In this document: piece by piece, positions 17,846 through 26,348 of the stretch | Layout: each line of letters begins with the position of its first letter | Position numbering within the stretch: position 1 is the stretch's first letter | Source: CAZJJZ01 sp964546505 | Lineage (GTDB): Bacteria > Patescibacteriota > Gracilibacteria > UBA1369 | Reading direction: 5' to 3' | DNA: 64,000 nucleotides | Assembly (NCBI GenBank): GCA_964546505.1 | Contig: CAZJJZ010000002.1 | Span: forward strand, 1 to 64,000 | Notes under the pieces: generated by a model | Told to the model about the DNA's origin: nothing | What the model saw: only the letters and a program-made list of their open reading frames with translations | The model's database searches: none | Program-made: the position numbers and the translations under genes

Positions 17846-20699
17846 GTTTAATAGAATTGGTGGTCAATTTTGCCTTTCGCGCCCAAGAAGTGATGATTTT
17901 GCGTACTTCTTCAGTGATTATGATAGTCGCTGAGATGGCAATCAGAAGTAGCCATTCAGTCCATTGTAAAGCGGTTGTTTTGAAGAATTCTTGCAGTAGA
18001 GGAATATGCACAACACTTATACAAATCAATACGGAGAGTAGATTCGCGCCTAATAATTTAGGATTATGCCAGAGCGGAAAGCTAAAGATGGATTTGGTAT
18101 CACTTTTGGCGTTGAAAGAGTTAAAAACCTGGATAATCACTAGTCCTGCAAATGTTAGTGTCTGAATTTTGCTGATCAGTTCTGGTGGAACGCTTTGACC
18201 AAATGTCCAGCCATTCAAGATGAGGAAAGAGAGATTGAGCGCCAGCATACAAAGGCCTAGTAAAACTCCCACATAACTGATTTTGAAAATAAATTGCCGA
18301 TTCATGATACGTGTAGCGGGTGGCCTGGGAGGAGAGTTCATGATATTTTTTTCTACCGGTTCCATGCCCAGGGCTAAAGCGGGAAAAAGGTCAGTTGCCA
18401 GATTTACCGTCAATATCAGTACAGCAGTGAGCGGATTGGGAAGAGTAAGTATGAGCGCGAAAAAAATGGTAGTTACTTCGCCAATATTTGATGAGAAAAT
18501 ATAATAAATAAACTTATGTAGATTTTGATAAATTGTACGGCCTTCTTTGATGGCGTTGACGATACTATTATAACTATCATCGGCAAGTACAATATTGGCG
18601 GCTTCACGTGTGACATCTGTGCCAGAAAGGCCCATGGCAATGCCAATGTCGGCTCTCTTCAAGGCTGGAGCGTCATTAACTCCATCACCGGTAACCGCGA
18701 CTATTTCGCCCAATTCTTTGAATAACGAGACGATAAGTAATTTATGTGCGGGAGAAATGCGGGCGAAAATCAGGTTCAGTTCCGTGTTGCTGATTTTGGC
18801 CTTTAAATCCGAGTGGGAAAGGGTGTCGATATCTGCTCCTGTGATTATTTCTGTTGGCCAACTGGGATTGATTAAGTCGATTTGTTTAGCTATTGCTTGA
18901 GCCGTAAAGCCATGATCACCGGTTAAGACAAAGGTTCGGATGCCGGCTTTTTTGGTAAGTTTGATCGCTTCTTTAACTTCCGGTCTAGGTGGATCAAATA
19001 AGGCGGAAAGACCCAGAAAAATGAAATCTTTTTCTACTTTACCGATTAAATCCTGGTAATTGTCGGTATTTAACAATTCATTTAGATGTCGATGAGGTAT
19101 TTCTTTGAATGCCAAGGCGATGGTACGAAACGCCGAATGTGCGTAATCGGCATTCAATTCTAGTACAGCATTTTTGTAGTCTTTGGTGAAAATAACTGGA
19201 CGTCCCAAGTGTAAGCGTTGATCGCAAAGTTGAATCAAGTTTTCTGGAGCGCCTTTGGTGAGTACGTAGTATTTGCCGGTGGCTTTTTCTTGGACGATTT
19301 GCGACATGATTTTGCGACCGGAATCGAAAGGTAATTCGTGAATCTTGCTAAATGCCGAGTTGATTCTTGCTATGTTGAGACCGATTTTTTCTGTCATTGT
19401 TAATAAACTACCTTCAGTTGGGTCTCCCAGGACCTGATATTGATTATTTTGTTGAACCAATTCAGCATTATTGCAAAGTGTGGCAGTAATCAGTAGCCAT
19501 TCCAGGGTACGGAAATAGTGGGGGTGATGAGTGGCAAATTGCTGTAAATTTTGTTCTGTACTTTGGTGAAGATCATATTGATGGAAGGGTTGGCTGGATT
19601 TGAAAAATTCTACTTTTCCAGTGGGAATATAGCCCGCCCCCTCTAACTGTAGACCCAAATCATCAAAAAACAGAGACTTGACGGTCATTTCGTTTTTGGT
19701 GAGAGTACCAGTTTTGTCAGTGCAGATAACCGTGGTTGCACCCAAGGTTTCAGTGGCGGAAAGTTGCTTGATAATGGCGTTTTTGCGAGCCAGTCTTTGT
19801 ACTCCCAAGGCCAGAGCTATGGTGATGGTGGCGGGAAGTCCTTCTGGTACAGCGGCTACTGCCAAGGAAATTGCGAATAAGAGGGTATCGATAATTTCAC
19901 CTTTTAATATCAGTATATCGATCAGGAAAATGATAATCGATATCGCGATGGTAATATTGGCTGTGAAAAGACCAATTTGCCGAAGTTCTTTTTCCAAAGG
20001 ACTGGAATCCTGCTTGGTTTCTTGCGTGAGATTAGCGATTTTGCCAAATTCTGTGTTCATTCCAGTGCGGACGACCAAGGCTTTCGCGTTGCCATGGGCT
20101 ACAGAGGTGCCAGCAAAAATAAAGTTTTGAATGGTGGAATAGTTATCTGCTTGTTGGAAATTGAAAGAGAATTTGTTTACCGGAACGGATTCGCCGGAAA
20201 GTAGAGACTCTTGAGCTGAAAATTCATTACTTTCAAAAATAATGGCGTCTGCTGGAATTTTATCTCCTTCGCTTAACAAGACGATATCGCCAGGTACAAT
20301 TTGAGAGCTCGCGATGATTTGTTGATGACCATTATTGCGGATTACACGTGCTTGTGGAGCGACCATTTTTTGCAAAGCTTCGATTGCTTTTTCGGCTTTA
20401 TTTTTTTGAATGAAGCTGATCAGGCTATTGGCTAATACGACCAGATAAATCATGATTGCGTCCAGTATTTCGTTGGTGAACAACGCTAAGGTCGCGGCGA
20501 TCAATAAAATGATAACCATGAGATCTTTGAATTCTTTCAGAAAGCGAATTAGTAGAGGCTGACGGTGGGGGTTGGTTAATTGGTTGAGGCCATATTTTTG
20601 CAGTCGAAAAGTGATTTCCTGTTGATTCAATCCTTCAGGCTGGCTGTTAACGCTTTGGAAAGGATTGATGATTTGATAAGGGTCATTATTTTCTGGCAT
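17838..20699 (-). CDS. Calcium-type P-type ATPase (P2 family)
   Basis: A 953-residue cation pump. The A domain has LSGESVPV, where the family usually has TGES. The phosphorylation site is CTDKTGTLT, with hinge motif TGDGVNDAP. Around ten membrane helices are present. Residues that bind Ca2+ in SERCA are found in context: PEGL in M4, SSNIGEV in M5 and NLATD in M6. This favours Ca2+ (or Mn2+) over Na+/K+ as substrate. It is predicted to export Ca2+ from the cytoplasm. It lies 18 bp downstream of trmD and overlaps the DUF167 gene. Confidence 0.92.
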   Translation of the reverse strand: MPENNDPYQIINPFQSVNSQPEGLNQQEITFRLQKYGLNQLTNPHRQPLLIRFLKEFKDLMVIILLIAATLALFTNEILDAIMIYLVVLANSLISFIQKNKAEKAIEALQKMVAPQARVIRNNGHQQIIASSQIVPGDIVLLSEGDKIPADAIIFESNEFSAQESLLSGESVPVNKFSFNFQQADNYSTIQNFIFAGTSVAHGNAKALVVRTGMNTEFGKIANLTQETKQDSSPLEKELRQIGLFTANITIAISIIIFLIDILILKGEIIDTLLFAISLAVAAVPEGLPATITIALALGVQRLARKNAIIKQLSATETLGATTVICTDKTGTLTKNEMTVKSLFFDDLGLQLEGAGYIPTGKVEFFKSSQPFHQYDLHQSTEQNLQQFATHHPHYFRTLEWLLITATLCNNAELVQQNNQYQVLGDPTEGSLLTMTEKIGLNIARINSAFSKIHELPFDSGRKIMSQIVQEKATGKYYVLTKGAPENLIQLCDQRLHLGRPVIFTKDYKNAVLELNADYAHSAFRTIALAFKEIPHRHLNELLNTDNYQDLIGKVEKDFIFLGLSALFDPPRPEVKEAIKLTKKAGIRTFVLTGDHGFTAQAIAKQIDLINPSWPTEIITGADIDTLSHSDLKAKISNTELNLIFARISPAHKLLIVSLFKELGEIVAVTGDGVNDAPALKRADIGIAMGLSGTDVTREAANIVLADDSYNSIVNAIKEGRTIYQNLHKFIYYIFSSNIGEVTTIFFALILTLPNPLTAVLILTVNLATDLFPALALGMEPVEKNIMNSPPRPPATRIMNRQFIFKISYVGVLLGLCMLALNLSFLILNGWTFGQSVPPELISKIQTLTFAGLVIIQVFNSFNAKSDTKSIFSFPLWHNPKLLGANLLSVLICISVVHIPLLQEFFKTTALQWTEWLLLIAISATIIITEEVRKIITSWARKAKLTTNSIKHE

Positions 20700-20717
20700 A
20701 TTTGCGTTGTTGGGAGT

Positions 20718-21378
20718 TTATTGTAAATTTTCTCTTCGCCATTTGTTGATTTCTGCATGGTTGCCATTTAGTAAGACTTCAGGAACTGTCAGTCCCATAA
20801 ATTCACGTGGTTTGGTATAGTGAGGGTACTCTTTTTTGCCATTGAGATATGGGGAAAAGCTTTCTTCTCTGGCGGAGTGGTTATCACCCAGTACTCCGGG
20901 GATAAATCTGGCGACTGCATCTACCAATACCAGGGCTGGTAATTCACCTCCTGTTAGTACGTATTTACCAATAGAGATTTCTTGGTCGACACATAGTTCA
21001 ATGNNNNNNNNNNNNNNNNNNNTGATCTATACCCTCATACCGTCCGCAAAGAAGAATTAATCCCTTTTCTTTGCTCATTTTTTTGGCTCTACTATGAGTT
21101 AGAAGTTTACCTTTTGGGCTTAAATATAGCACTGGTGCTTGACTATTTTGTGTTTTGACTGCTTGTATACAGTCGTATATTGGTTGTGCAGACATGACCA
21201 TTCCTGGTCCGCCACCATAAGGACTATCATCTACTTTGAGGTGTTTGTTTTTGGTGTAATTGCGCAGATTATGTACATGGAATTGTAATAAATTGGCATT
21301 TTGAGCCAGTTTTAAAATACTTTCATTGAGATAACTATCAAAGATGTGGGGAAAAATGGTAATTAAATCAATACGCAT
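20718..21378 (-). CDS. trmD: tRNA (guanine-37-N1)-methyltransferase TrmD, crossed by a gap
   Basis: Methylates G37 next to the anticodon, which prevents frameshifting. The start ATG at 21378 gives the family N-terminus MRIDLITIFPHIF; the open frame extends further upstream without family similarity. The knot region shows DDSPYGGGPGMVM, LSPKGK and LLCGRYEGID before the gap (21004-21022), then IELCVDQEISIGKYVLTGGE after it. About two codons are really missing, fewer than the 19 Ns suggest. The C-terminal domain ends with the RRENLQ tail. It is first in the trmD-ATPase-DUF167-rsmA cluster. Confidence 0.93.
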
Positions 21379-21719
21379 AGTTAGATTCAGAAGTTGTTGG
21401 AGTTGTTTGGATATTAGCCGAGAATGGGAGAAACTACCAGAAAAAATTTTTAAAGCCTTTAAAAGGCGATTTTTAGGGGTGGCTGAAAAGCTTTTATGGC
21501 AAATGATCATTTTTTGGCTTGTAGATGCGTAGTTTGTGAATAGGAGATGTTTGACGTAATATTGTACAAAATAGTTTTTAAGCCACTATGGATGGAAACT
21601 ACAATCGAATAAATAGTAATTAAAAATTAGAAATCTGAGTTTTCTGTTTTTTTGTGTAATAATCTGCATGGGAGTATTTTGCACAATATTTTACTGAAAA
21701 AACTTTAAAAATCCGAGAG
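21379..21719. other. AT-rich intergenic region upstream of trmD
   Basis: No gene is supported. It is the promoter region of trmD on the minus strand and leads into the folded element that follows. The minus-strand open frame that extends trmD up to 21510 has no family similarity and is probably untranslated. Confidence 0.5.
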
Positions 21720-21884
21720 TATAGTAATTCAAAATTGAGCCTGCAATTTAACTTCCCTACTTGCTGCGCTCAAGTGCTGACAAAATAACTTAGCAATCCC
21801 TACTCTGCCCGCCGCCCCGTTGTTTCAAGACGGTTAGGTTGGAGTTCAGACCTGGTGCTATTTACTGACGGCGGGCGGCTTTTC
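21720..21884 (+). ncRNA. Candidate structured RNA or small palindromic element, identity unknown
   Basis: A GC-rich folded segment in an AT-rich gap. A TATAGT box (21720-21725) could be a -10. An outer 7-bp stem pairs GCCCGCC (21807-21813) with GGCGGGC (21870-21876). Inside it are two hairpins, CCGT/ACGG (21817-21820, 21830-21833) and TTAGGT/ACCTGG (21834-21839, 21850-21855), giving a three-way junction. Four Ts follow (21880-21883). An alternative closing stem GCCGCCC/GGGCGGC (21811-21817, 21873-21879) competes with the outer stem. A small hairpin ACTTG...CAAGT lies upstream near 21760. It matches no RNA family that I recognise. Strand is inferred from the T run. Confidence 0.4.
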
Positions 21885-21921
21885 TGATGACTAAGGTGGT
21901 TGACGTTGATGAGCAGTTTAA

Positions 21922-21949
21922 AAAAGCCGAATCGATGGATTCGGCTTTT
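21922..21949 (-). terminator. Intrinsic terminator of the ribosomal supercluster, after rpsI
   Basis: A perfect 12-bp stem (AAAAGCCGAATC / GATTCGGCTTTT) with a 4-nt loop is followed on the minus strand by a run of Ts. It begins 18 bp past the rpsI stop and marks the end of the long minus-strand transcription unit. Confidence 0.92.
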
Positions 21950-21966
21950 GATGAGCTTGCTGTTTT

Positions 21967-22389
21967 TTAACGTTTGCTGAACTGTGGTGCTCTTCTCGCT
22001 CTCTTCAGACCTGGCTTTTTTCTTTCTTTTTGTCGGGCATCTCGAGTTAGAAAGCCGGCTTTTTTTAAAGTAGATCTTAATTCGCTATCAAATGTCAATA
22101 AGGCGCGAGCAATTCCATGACGCAAGGCTTCTGCCTGTGCCTCCACTCCTCCACCATCGACAATAGCAGAAATATCAAATTTTTTCGCTGTTGATGTGAT
22201 TTTTAGCGGAGAAAAAATAGCATCGAGCATTCTCTCAACTGGAAAATATTCTTTTAATTCACGATCATTGACCTTGAATAAACCAGTACCATTTTTATAA
22301 AGTCTGACTTTGGCAATAGCAGTTTTTCTGCGGCCAAGGCCATAATGGTATTCGTGAATAGATGGTTTTTTAGCTTCTTTAGTTGTCAT
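21967..22389 (-). CDS. rpsI: 30S ribosomal protein S9
   Basis: A 140-residue protein. The conserved block YHYGLGRRKTAIAKVRLY is near the start, VDGGGVEAQAEALRHGIARAL lies in the middle, and the C-terminus ends RRAPQFSKR, the basic tail that reaches the P-site tRNA. It is 21 bp downstream of rplM, the usual L13-S9 pair, and is the last gene before the terminator. Confidence 0.97.
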   Translation of the reverse strand: MTTKEAKKPSIHEYHYGLGRRKTAIAKVRLYKNGTGLFKVNDRELKEYFPVERMLDAIFSPLKITSTAKKFDISAIVDGGGVEAQAEALRHGIARALLTFDSELRSTLKKAGFLTRDARQKERKKPGLKRARRAPQFSKR

Positions 22390-22410
22390 AATAGTCGGTT
22401 AGGTCTGTTA

Positions 22411-22860
22411 CTATAATTGAATAAGTTTAGGATTTTGAGCTTCCATGTGATGTTCATTACCAGCAAAAACTTTTAGTCTTTTGAGTAAAGTTTTTTTATG
22501 CTTGGTATTTGGCAACATGCCAGCTACAGCGTGAATAACAATTTCTTCAGGCTTGCCATCCAATTTGAGTTTGGCAGGTGTGGTGGTTTTTAAACCGCCT
22601 GGGAAACGGCTGTGTTTATTGTATTCTTTTTGCTTTTCTTTGTTACCTGTCAATTTAACATCAGCAGCATTGATAACAATTACATTATCACCCATCATCA
22701 AATGATTGGTAAAAGTGGTCTTGTTTTTGCCTCTGAGTATATCAGCAATTTTGGTTGCGACATGTCCGAGTGTTTGTCCCTTTACATCAACCAAATACCA
22801 TTCTGGTTTTAGTTCAGTAGCTTTTGGAACGAAAGTTTTAAATAAGTTGAGGAGTTTCAT
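22411..22860 (-). CDS. rplM: 50S ribosomal protein L13
   Basis: A 149-residue protein with the family motifs WYLVDVKGQTLGHVATKIA and GDNVIVINAADVKLTGNK, plus VAGMLPNTKHKKTLLKRLKVF. L13 is an early 50S assembly protein bound to 23S rRNA. It follows rplQ by 10 bp and precedes rpsI, continuing the alpha-operon transcript. Confidence 0.97.
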   Translation of the reverse strand: MKLLNLFKTFVPKATELKPEWYLVDVKGQTLGHVATKIADILRGKNKTTFTNHLMMGDNVIVINAADVKLTGNKEKQKEYNKHSRFPGGLKTTTPAKLKLDGKPEEIVIHAVAGMLPNTKHKKTLLKRLKVFAGNEHHMEAQNPKLIQL

Positions 22861-22870
22861 GGTTGATGAA

Positions 22871-23224
22871 TTATACTAGTTCGATTTGTACAAGTGGTGC
22901 AGCGTCACCAGCACGGAAGCCAATTTCTGCGATTCTGGTGAATCCAGTCGCACGATCTTGATACTTAGGGGCGATTTCATTAAGTAACTTTTTGGAGGAT
23001 TCTTCAGTATGAAGAATACTGTTTACTTGACGTATGGCTTCTCTCTTTTCTTTACTTTTAGCGGCAATAATTAATTTCTCAATTACAGGCTGAAGTGCTT
23101 TAGCTCTTGCTTTGGTAGTTTGAATTTTACCATGCATGATAATGCTGGTTGCAAGGTTGCCGATTAAAAGTAAACGTGCTCCTTTTGGTCGGGCTAAGCG
23201 GGTTTTCTTTACATTGTGTCTCAT
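22871..23224 (-). CDS. rplQ: 50S ribosomal protein L17
   Basis: A 117-residue protein. MRHNVKKTRLARPKGARLLLIGNLATSI corresponds to the family N-terminus, followed by GKIQTTKARAKALQPVIEKLI, and it ends RAGDAAPLVQIELV. It lies directly downstream of rpoA (35 bp), the canonical end of the alpha operon. Confidence 0.97.
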   Translation of the reverse strand: MRHNVKKTRLARPKGARLLLIGNLATSIIMHGKIQTTKARAKALQPVIEKLIIAAKSKEKREAIRQVNSILHTEESSKKLLNEIAPKYQDRATGFTRIAEIGFRAGDAAPLVQIELV

Positions 23225-23259
23225 GGTTTACAGGGGAAAAACTTTAAAAATTATTGCTA

Positions 23260-24234
23260 TTATTCGTCTGCCAAGGTCATGTTTTTGGTGGCCAGAGCGT
23301 CTTTTACTTCTGTGAGCGCTTTTTTACCAAAGCCACGGAGATTTGTCAATTTGCTTTCGGTGCATTTGGAAAGCTGTTCGATAGAACCAATTCCGCCGTT
23401 GATCAAAGCGTTTAGTGTTCTTGGAGAGAAGCCCAGGATTTCAATAGGTGTATATGCTTCTTGTACAGGTTTATTTCTTTCTTCTAATTCTTGTTTCTCA
23501 GAAATCTTTTTGAAATCACTCATATATTCAGCTTCCACCATGACATTTTCCTGATTGAAAAGTCCAAAATATGATTGCAGGATATTGGAACAGAATCGCA
23601 CAGCTTGATCAGGTGAAATTGATCCATCAGTGATGATTTCCAATGTAAGCTTGTCCAAATTGGTCATTTGACCAACACGAGTAGCTTCTACTTCATAACG
23701 TACTTTTTTGACTGGTGAAAACAAAGAATCCATCAAAATGATATTGGGATCGTTTTCATCTTTTTTCTTGACTGAAACTGGCACATAGCCAACGCCTTTC
23801 TCGACTCGCATTTCGATGTTCAGTTTAGTGCCTTTTTCTAAAGTAGTGATATATTGATCTGGGGTTAAAATTTCCAAATCACTTGGACATTTGATGTCTT
23901 TAGCATAAACTTCACCTTCTTTATTGGTATTTAAAGTAATGGTGGTTGGTTCGGTACTGGTTTTTTTGAAACGAACCAATTTCAAATTCAAAGTTATATC
24001 CAAAATACTGTCCTTAACACCTTTGATGGTGCTATATTCGTGAGAAACACCGTCGATCTTGACGCCAGTAATAGAGGCGCCAGGAAGTGAAGAGAGTAAC
24101 ACCCTTCTAAAGGCATTTCCAATTGTAATGCCATATCCTGGAGGCAAAGGGCTCACAGTAAAAATAGCATGAGAGTCGTTGATCTTTTCGACTTTTATTT
24201 TTGGAATACCAATTTCTTCTTGAATTTGGTGCAT
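23260..24234 (-). CDS. rpoA: DNA-directed RNA polymerase subunit alpha
   Basis: A 324-residue product from the ATG at 24234, chosen because the open frame further upstream overlaps rpsD without family similarity. The N-terminal dimerisation domain has GITIGNAFRRVLLSSLPG. The C-terminal domain, starting about residue 250, has the EILGFSPRTLNALINGGI and LRGFGKKALTEVKDAL helices that contact UP elements and activators. It is encoded between rpsD and rplQ as in most bacteria. Confidence 0.96.
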   Translation of the reverse strand: MHQIQEEIGIPKIKVEKINDSHAIFTVSPLPPGYGITIGNAFRRVLLSSLPGASITGVKIDGVSHEYSTIKGVKDSILDITLNLKLVRFKKTSTEPTTITLNTNKEGEVYAKDIKCPSDLEILTPDQYITTLEKGTKLNIEMRVEKGVGYVPVSVKKKDENDPNIILMDSLFSPVKKVRYEVEATRVGQMTNLDKLTLEIITDGSISPDQAVRFCSNILQSYFGLFNQENVMVEAEYMSDFKKISEKQELEERNKPVQEAYTPIEILGFSPRTLNALINGGIGSIEQLSKCTESKLTNLRGFGKKALTEVKDALATKNMTLADE

Positions 24235-24253
24235 TGAAAAGAGAATTAATGAT

Positions 24254-24874
24254 TTATTTTGAGTAAAACTCAACAATTAAACTTGCTTGTACGGCCTGTT
24301 CCAATTCGGAAGCTTCTGGCTTTCTCAGTACAGTTCCGGAGAGGTTGGCTAAATCTACTTCTAACCATTTCGGAGCCTTGATTTTCTTGAGAGAATTGGC
24401 TTTGAAAATAGCGGAATCTTTTTTGCTTGGTACCATTTCGAACTTGTCACCTACTCTTACTTGAATAGATGGAATGCGCACTTTTTGTCCATTGAGGATA
24501 ATTAAACCGTGATTCACCATTTGGCGAGCTTGATATCTGGTTGTAGCTATACCGCTGCGGAAGATTACATTGTCTAAACGATTTTCCAAAAGAGTTAAGA
24601 GTTCGTCACCGGTAATTCCGTCCTTTTTGGTGGCTTGTAAATAGTAATTTTTGAGAGCTCTTTCTGTGATGTTGAAGAGTACACGAGCTTTCTGTTTTTC
24701 AGCCAATTGTCTGCCGTATTCTGATTTCTTGGCGAATGATCCTTTGGGTCCATGCATTCCAGGTGGATAAGCTTTTTTGACGGTAGGATCGTTTTGAGAG
24801 ATTTCGGAATGAGTTGGTAGTCTTAAACCCAATCTTCTGAATAATCTAAGTTTTGGACCAATGTATTTGGACAT
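24254..24874 (-). CDS. rpsD: 30S ribosomal protein S4
   Basis: A 206-residue protein lacking the N-terminal zinc cysteines found in some S4 proteins. The S4 RNA-binding domain shows RLDNVIFRSGIATTRYQARQ followed by VNHGLIILNGQKVRIPS. The N-terminal part has the YGRQLAEKQKAR motif. In E. coli S4 nucleates 30S assembly and represses the alpha operon; whether it does so here is unknown. Confidence 0.97.
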   Translation of the reverse strand: MSKYIGPKLRLFRRLGLRLPTHSEISQNDPTVKKAYPPGMHGPKGSFAKKSEYGRQLAEKQKARVLFNITERALKNYYLQATKKDGITGDELLTLLENRLDNVIFRSGIATTRYQARQMVNHGLIILNGQKVRIPSIQVRVGDKFEMVPSKKDSAIFKANSLKKIKAPKWLEVDLANLSGTVLRKPEASELEQAVQASLIVEFYSK

Positions 24875-24892
24875 GATTTTCTGAGGGATAAA

Positions 24893-25396
24893 TTATACTC
24901 TTCTTGCTTTACGAGGACGGCAACCGTTATGAGCGATTGGAGTCACGTCGGTAATTGATTCGATATTAACACCGGAAGCGGCTAACCCGCGAACAGCCTG
25001 ATCTCTACCGGTACCTACGCCTTTGACAAAAACATGCAACTTCTCTAAACCGTGTAAAAGCGCTTTATTGACAGCGGCTTCTGCAGAAACTTGAGCGGCA
25101 TAAGGAGTGGCCTTTTTCGCGCCTTTGAAGCCATTAGAACCGGAGCTGCTCCAAGCAATTACTTGGCCATTTAAATCAGTGATGGAGACAATAGTGTTAT
25201 TGTAACTAGATTGAACGAAGGCTTTACCCTCGGTTACTAATCTTTTATTCTTACTTTTCTTGATTTTCTTAACGGCTCCTTCATTGGATTCAACCGCGTC
25301 AGCAGATTTTTTTTCTGTAGAATCAGCCTTAGCAGTGTTCTCAGCCGGTTTGTCAGCTTTACTAGCTGTTGCTTTTTTGACTTCTTTTTCAGCCAT
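24893..25396 (-). CDS. rpsK: 30S ribosomal protein S11 with Lys/Ala-rich N-terminal extension
   Basis: The S11 core begins near residue 55 (AFVQSSYNNTIVSITDLNG) and ends with the NGCRPRKARRV motif that contacts 16S rRNA. The preceding 50 or so residues are a low-complexity Lys/Ala/Glu/Ser extension, absent from most S11 proteins, which makes the product 167 residues instead of about 130. Similar tails occur on S5, L22, L23 and RpoB in this window. Confidence 0.96.
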   Translation of the reverse strand: MAEKEVKKATASKADKPAENTAKADSTEKKSADAVESNEGAVKKIKKSKNKRLVTEGKAFVQSSYNNTIVSITDLNGQVIAWSSSGSNGFKGAKKATPYAAQVSAEAAVNKALLHGLEKLHVFVKGVGTGRDQAVRGLAASGVNIESITDVTPIAHNGCRPRKARRV

Positions 25397-25414
25397 AATT
25401 GTAATTACTTAGGG

Positions 25415-25801
25415 TTATTTAGTAGCGATCTTCTTATTGGCAACTGTCTTCTTCTTGCCTTTTCTGGTGCGGGCATTCTTTTTGGTGTTTTGACCTCGCA
25501 CTGGTAAGCCTTTCTTGTGTCTGGTACCGCGATAAGTACCGATATCTGTTAGGTGCTTCACGTCCAATTGGATNNNNNNNNNNNNNNNNNNGCGAAGGTC
25601 ACCTTCTGTCGGATGATTAGTGATTAATTCACGCAATTGTCCAACTTGATCTTCAGTCAAATCTTTGACGCGAATATTTTCATCGATTTTTGCCTGCTGC
25701 AAGAGTTCTCTTGCCAGAGGTCTGCCGATTCCGTAGATAGCGGTGAGTCCAATGGCTACTCTTTTTTCTTTTGGTAGATTTACACCTGCAATTCTTGCCA
25801 T
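25415..25801 (-). CDS. rpsM: 30S ribosomal protein S13, crossed by a small gap
   Basis: A protein of about 128 residues with the family start MARIAGVNLPKEKRV, the helix-hairpin-helix AIYGIGRPLARELL, and the basic C-terminus GTRHKKGLPVRGQNTKKNARTRKG that touches P-site tRNA. Seventeen Ns (25575-25591) hide a few residues in the middle (the RRE region); both sides match S13. Confidence 0.95.
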   Translation of the reverse strand: MARIAGVNLPKEKRVAIGLTAIYGIGRPLARELLQQAKIDENIRVKDLTEDQVGQLRELITNHPTEGDLRXXXXXXIQLDVKHLTDIGTYRGTRHKKGLPVRGQNTKKNARTRKGKKKTVANKKIATK

Positions 25802-25821
25802 TTTAGTTTGTTAGTTAAATA

Positions 25822-25935
25822 TTAGCCTTGTCTTTGCTTATGTTTTTTCGTTGCGCAAATAACCCGTATGACGTTCTTACGACGTATGATTTTGCATTTG
25901 GCGCAGATTTTTTTTACTGAAGAGCGTACTTTCAT
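25822..25935 (-). CDS. rpmJ: 50S ribosomal protein L36
   Basis: A 37-residue zinc-ribbon protein reading from ATG 25935 to TAA 25822: MKVRSSVKKI, then CAKCKIIRRKNVIRVIC and the terminal KHKQRQG. The zinc ligands Cys11, Cys14, Cys27 and His32 are all in place. It sits between infA and rpsM as in the usual alpha-operon order. Confidence 0.96.
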   Translation of the reverse strand: MKVRSSVKKICAKCKIIRRKNVIRVICATKKHKQRQG

Positions 25936-25941
25936 TGTTGA

Positions 25942-26229
25942 TTAATTAATTTCTGGTGATTCTGTGATTACTGGAGCGATTTTTTGATCGCCACCTTTTT
26001 GATCTTTGTGACGGAAGATAATTCTCCCCTTGGTGAGATCGTAAGGAGAACATTCTACTGTTACCAAATCTCCAGGCAGTATTCTAATGTAGTTGATACG
26101 CATTCTGCCTGATATGTGAGCCAAAACTGTTTTTCCTTTAAACCTCTCATCAGTAATTTCAATTTTGAAGTGGGCATTGGGATAGCATTCGATTACTCGG
26201 CCGGTCAATTCAATTACGTCTTTCGCCAT
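25942..26229 (-). CDS. infA: Translation initiation factor IF-1
   Basis: A 95-residue protein with the S1-like OB fold, starting MAKDVIELTGRV at ATG 26229. The open frame upstream lacks similarity. The HISGRMRINYIRILPGDLV core is typical. A C-terminal extension of about 20 residues after the family's usual end (KGRIIFRHK) is extra. It is first in the infA-rpmJ-rpsM-rpsK-rpsD-rpoA-rplQ run and has its own predicted promoter. Confidence 0.95.
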   Translation of the reverse strand: MAKDVIELTGRVIECYPNAHFKIEITDERFKGKTVLAHISGRMRINYIRILPGDLVTVECSPYDLTKGRIIFRHKDQKGGDQKIAPVITESPEIN

Positions 26230-26275
26230 GCGTGATTTTGCTTTACTTGATGAGAAAAAATAATAGTTTAGCGGG

Positions 26276-26331
26276 GTAGATTTTGGTCTACAGAGCGTTG
26301 GAATTCTACCTGACCATATTTTAGATTGCAA
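26276..26331 (-). promoter_or_regulatory. Predicted promoter and leader hairpin of infA (alpha operon)
   Basis: On the minus strand TTGCAA (26326-26331), a 17-bp spacer and TAGAAT (26303-26308) form a good sigma-70 promoter in the 119-bp gap between map and infA. A short hairpin GTAGA/TCTAC (26276-26280, 26287-26291) lies close to the predicted RNA start. Confidence 0.55.
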
Positions 26332-26348
26332 GCTAATTTTTTTGTTTT

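Noticed and set aside
21807..21876. tRNA-like shape: 7-bp end stem and about 70 nt in total
   Set aside because: No TTCRA T-loop, no GG in a D-loop, no 5-bp anticodon stem with a 7-nt loop on either strand, and the T-arm is not next to the outer stem.
21790..21880. 5S rRNA-like words on the minus strand (GAACTC, GAAAC, GAGTAGGGA)
   Set aside because: Spacing does not fit the 5S fold and the closing helix is missing; the words alone occur by chance.
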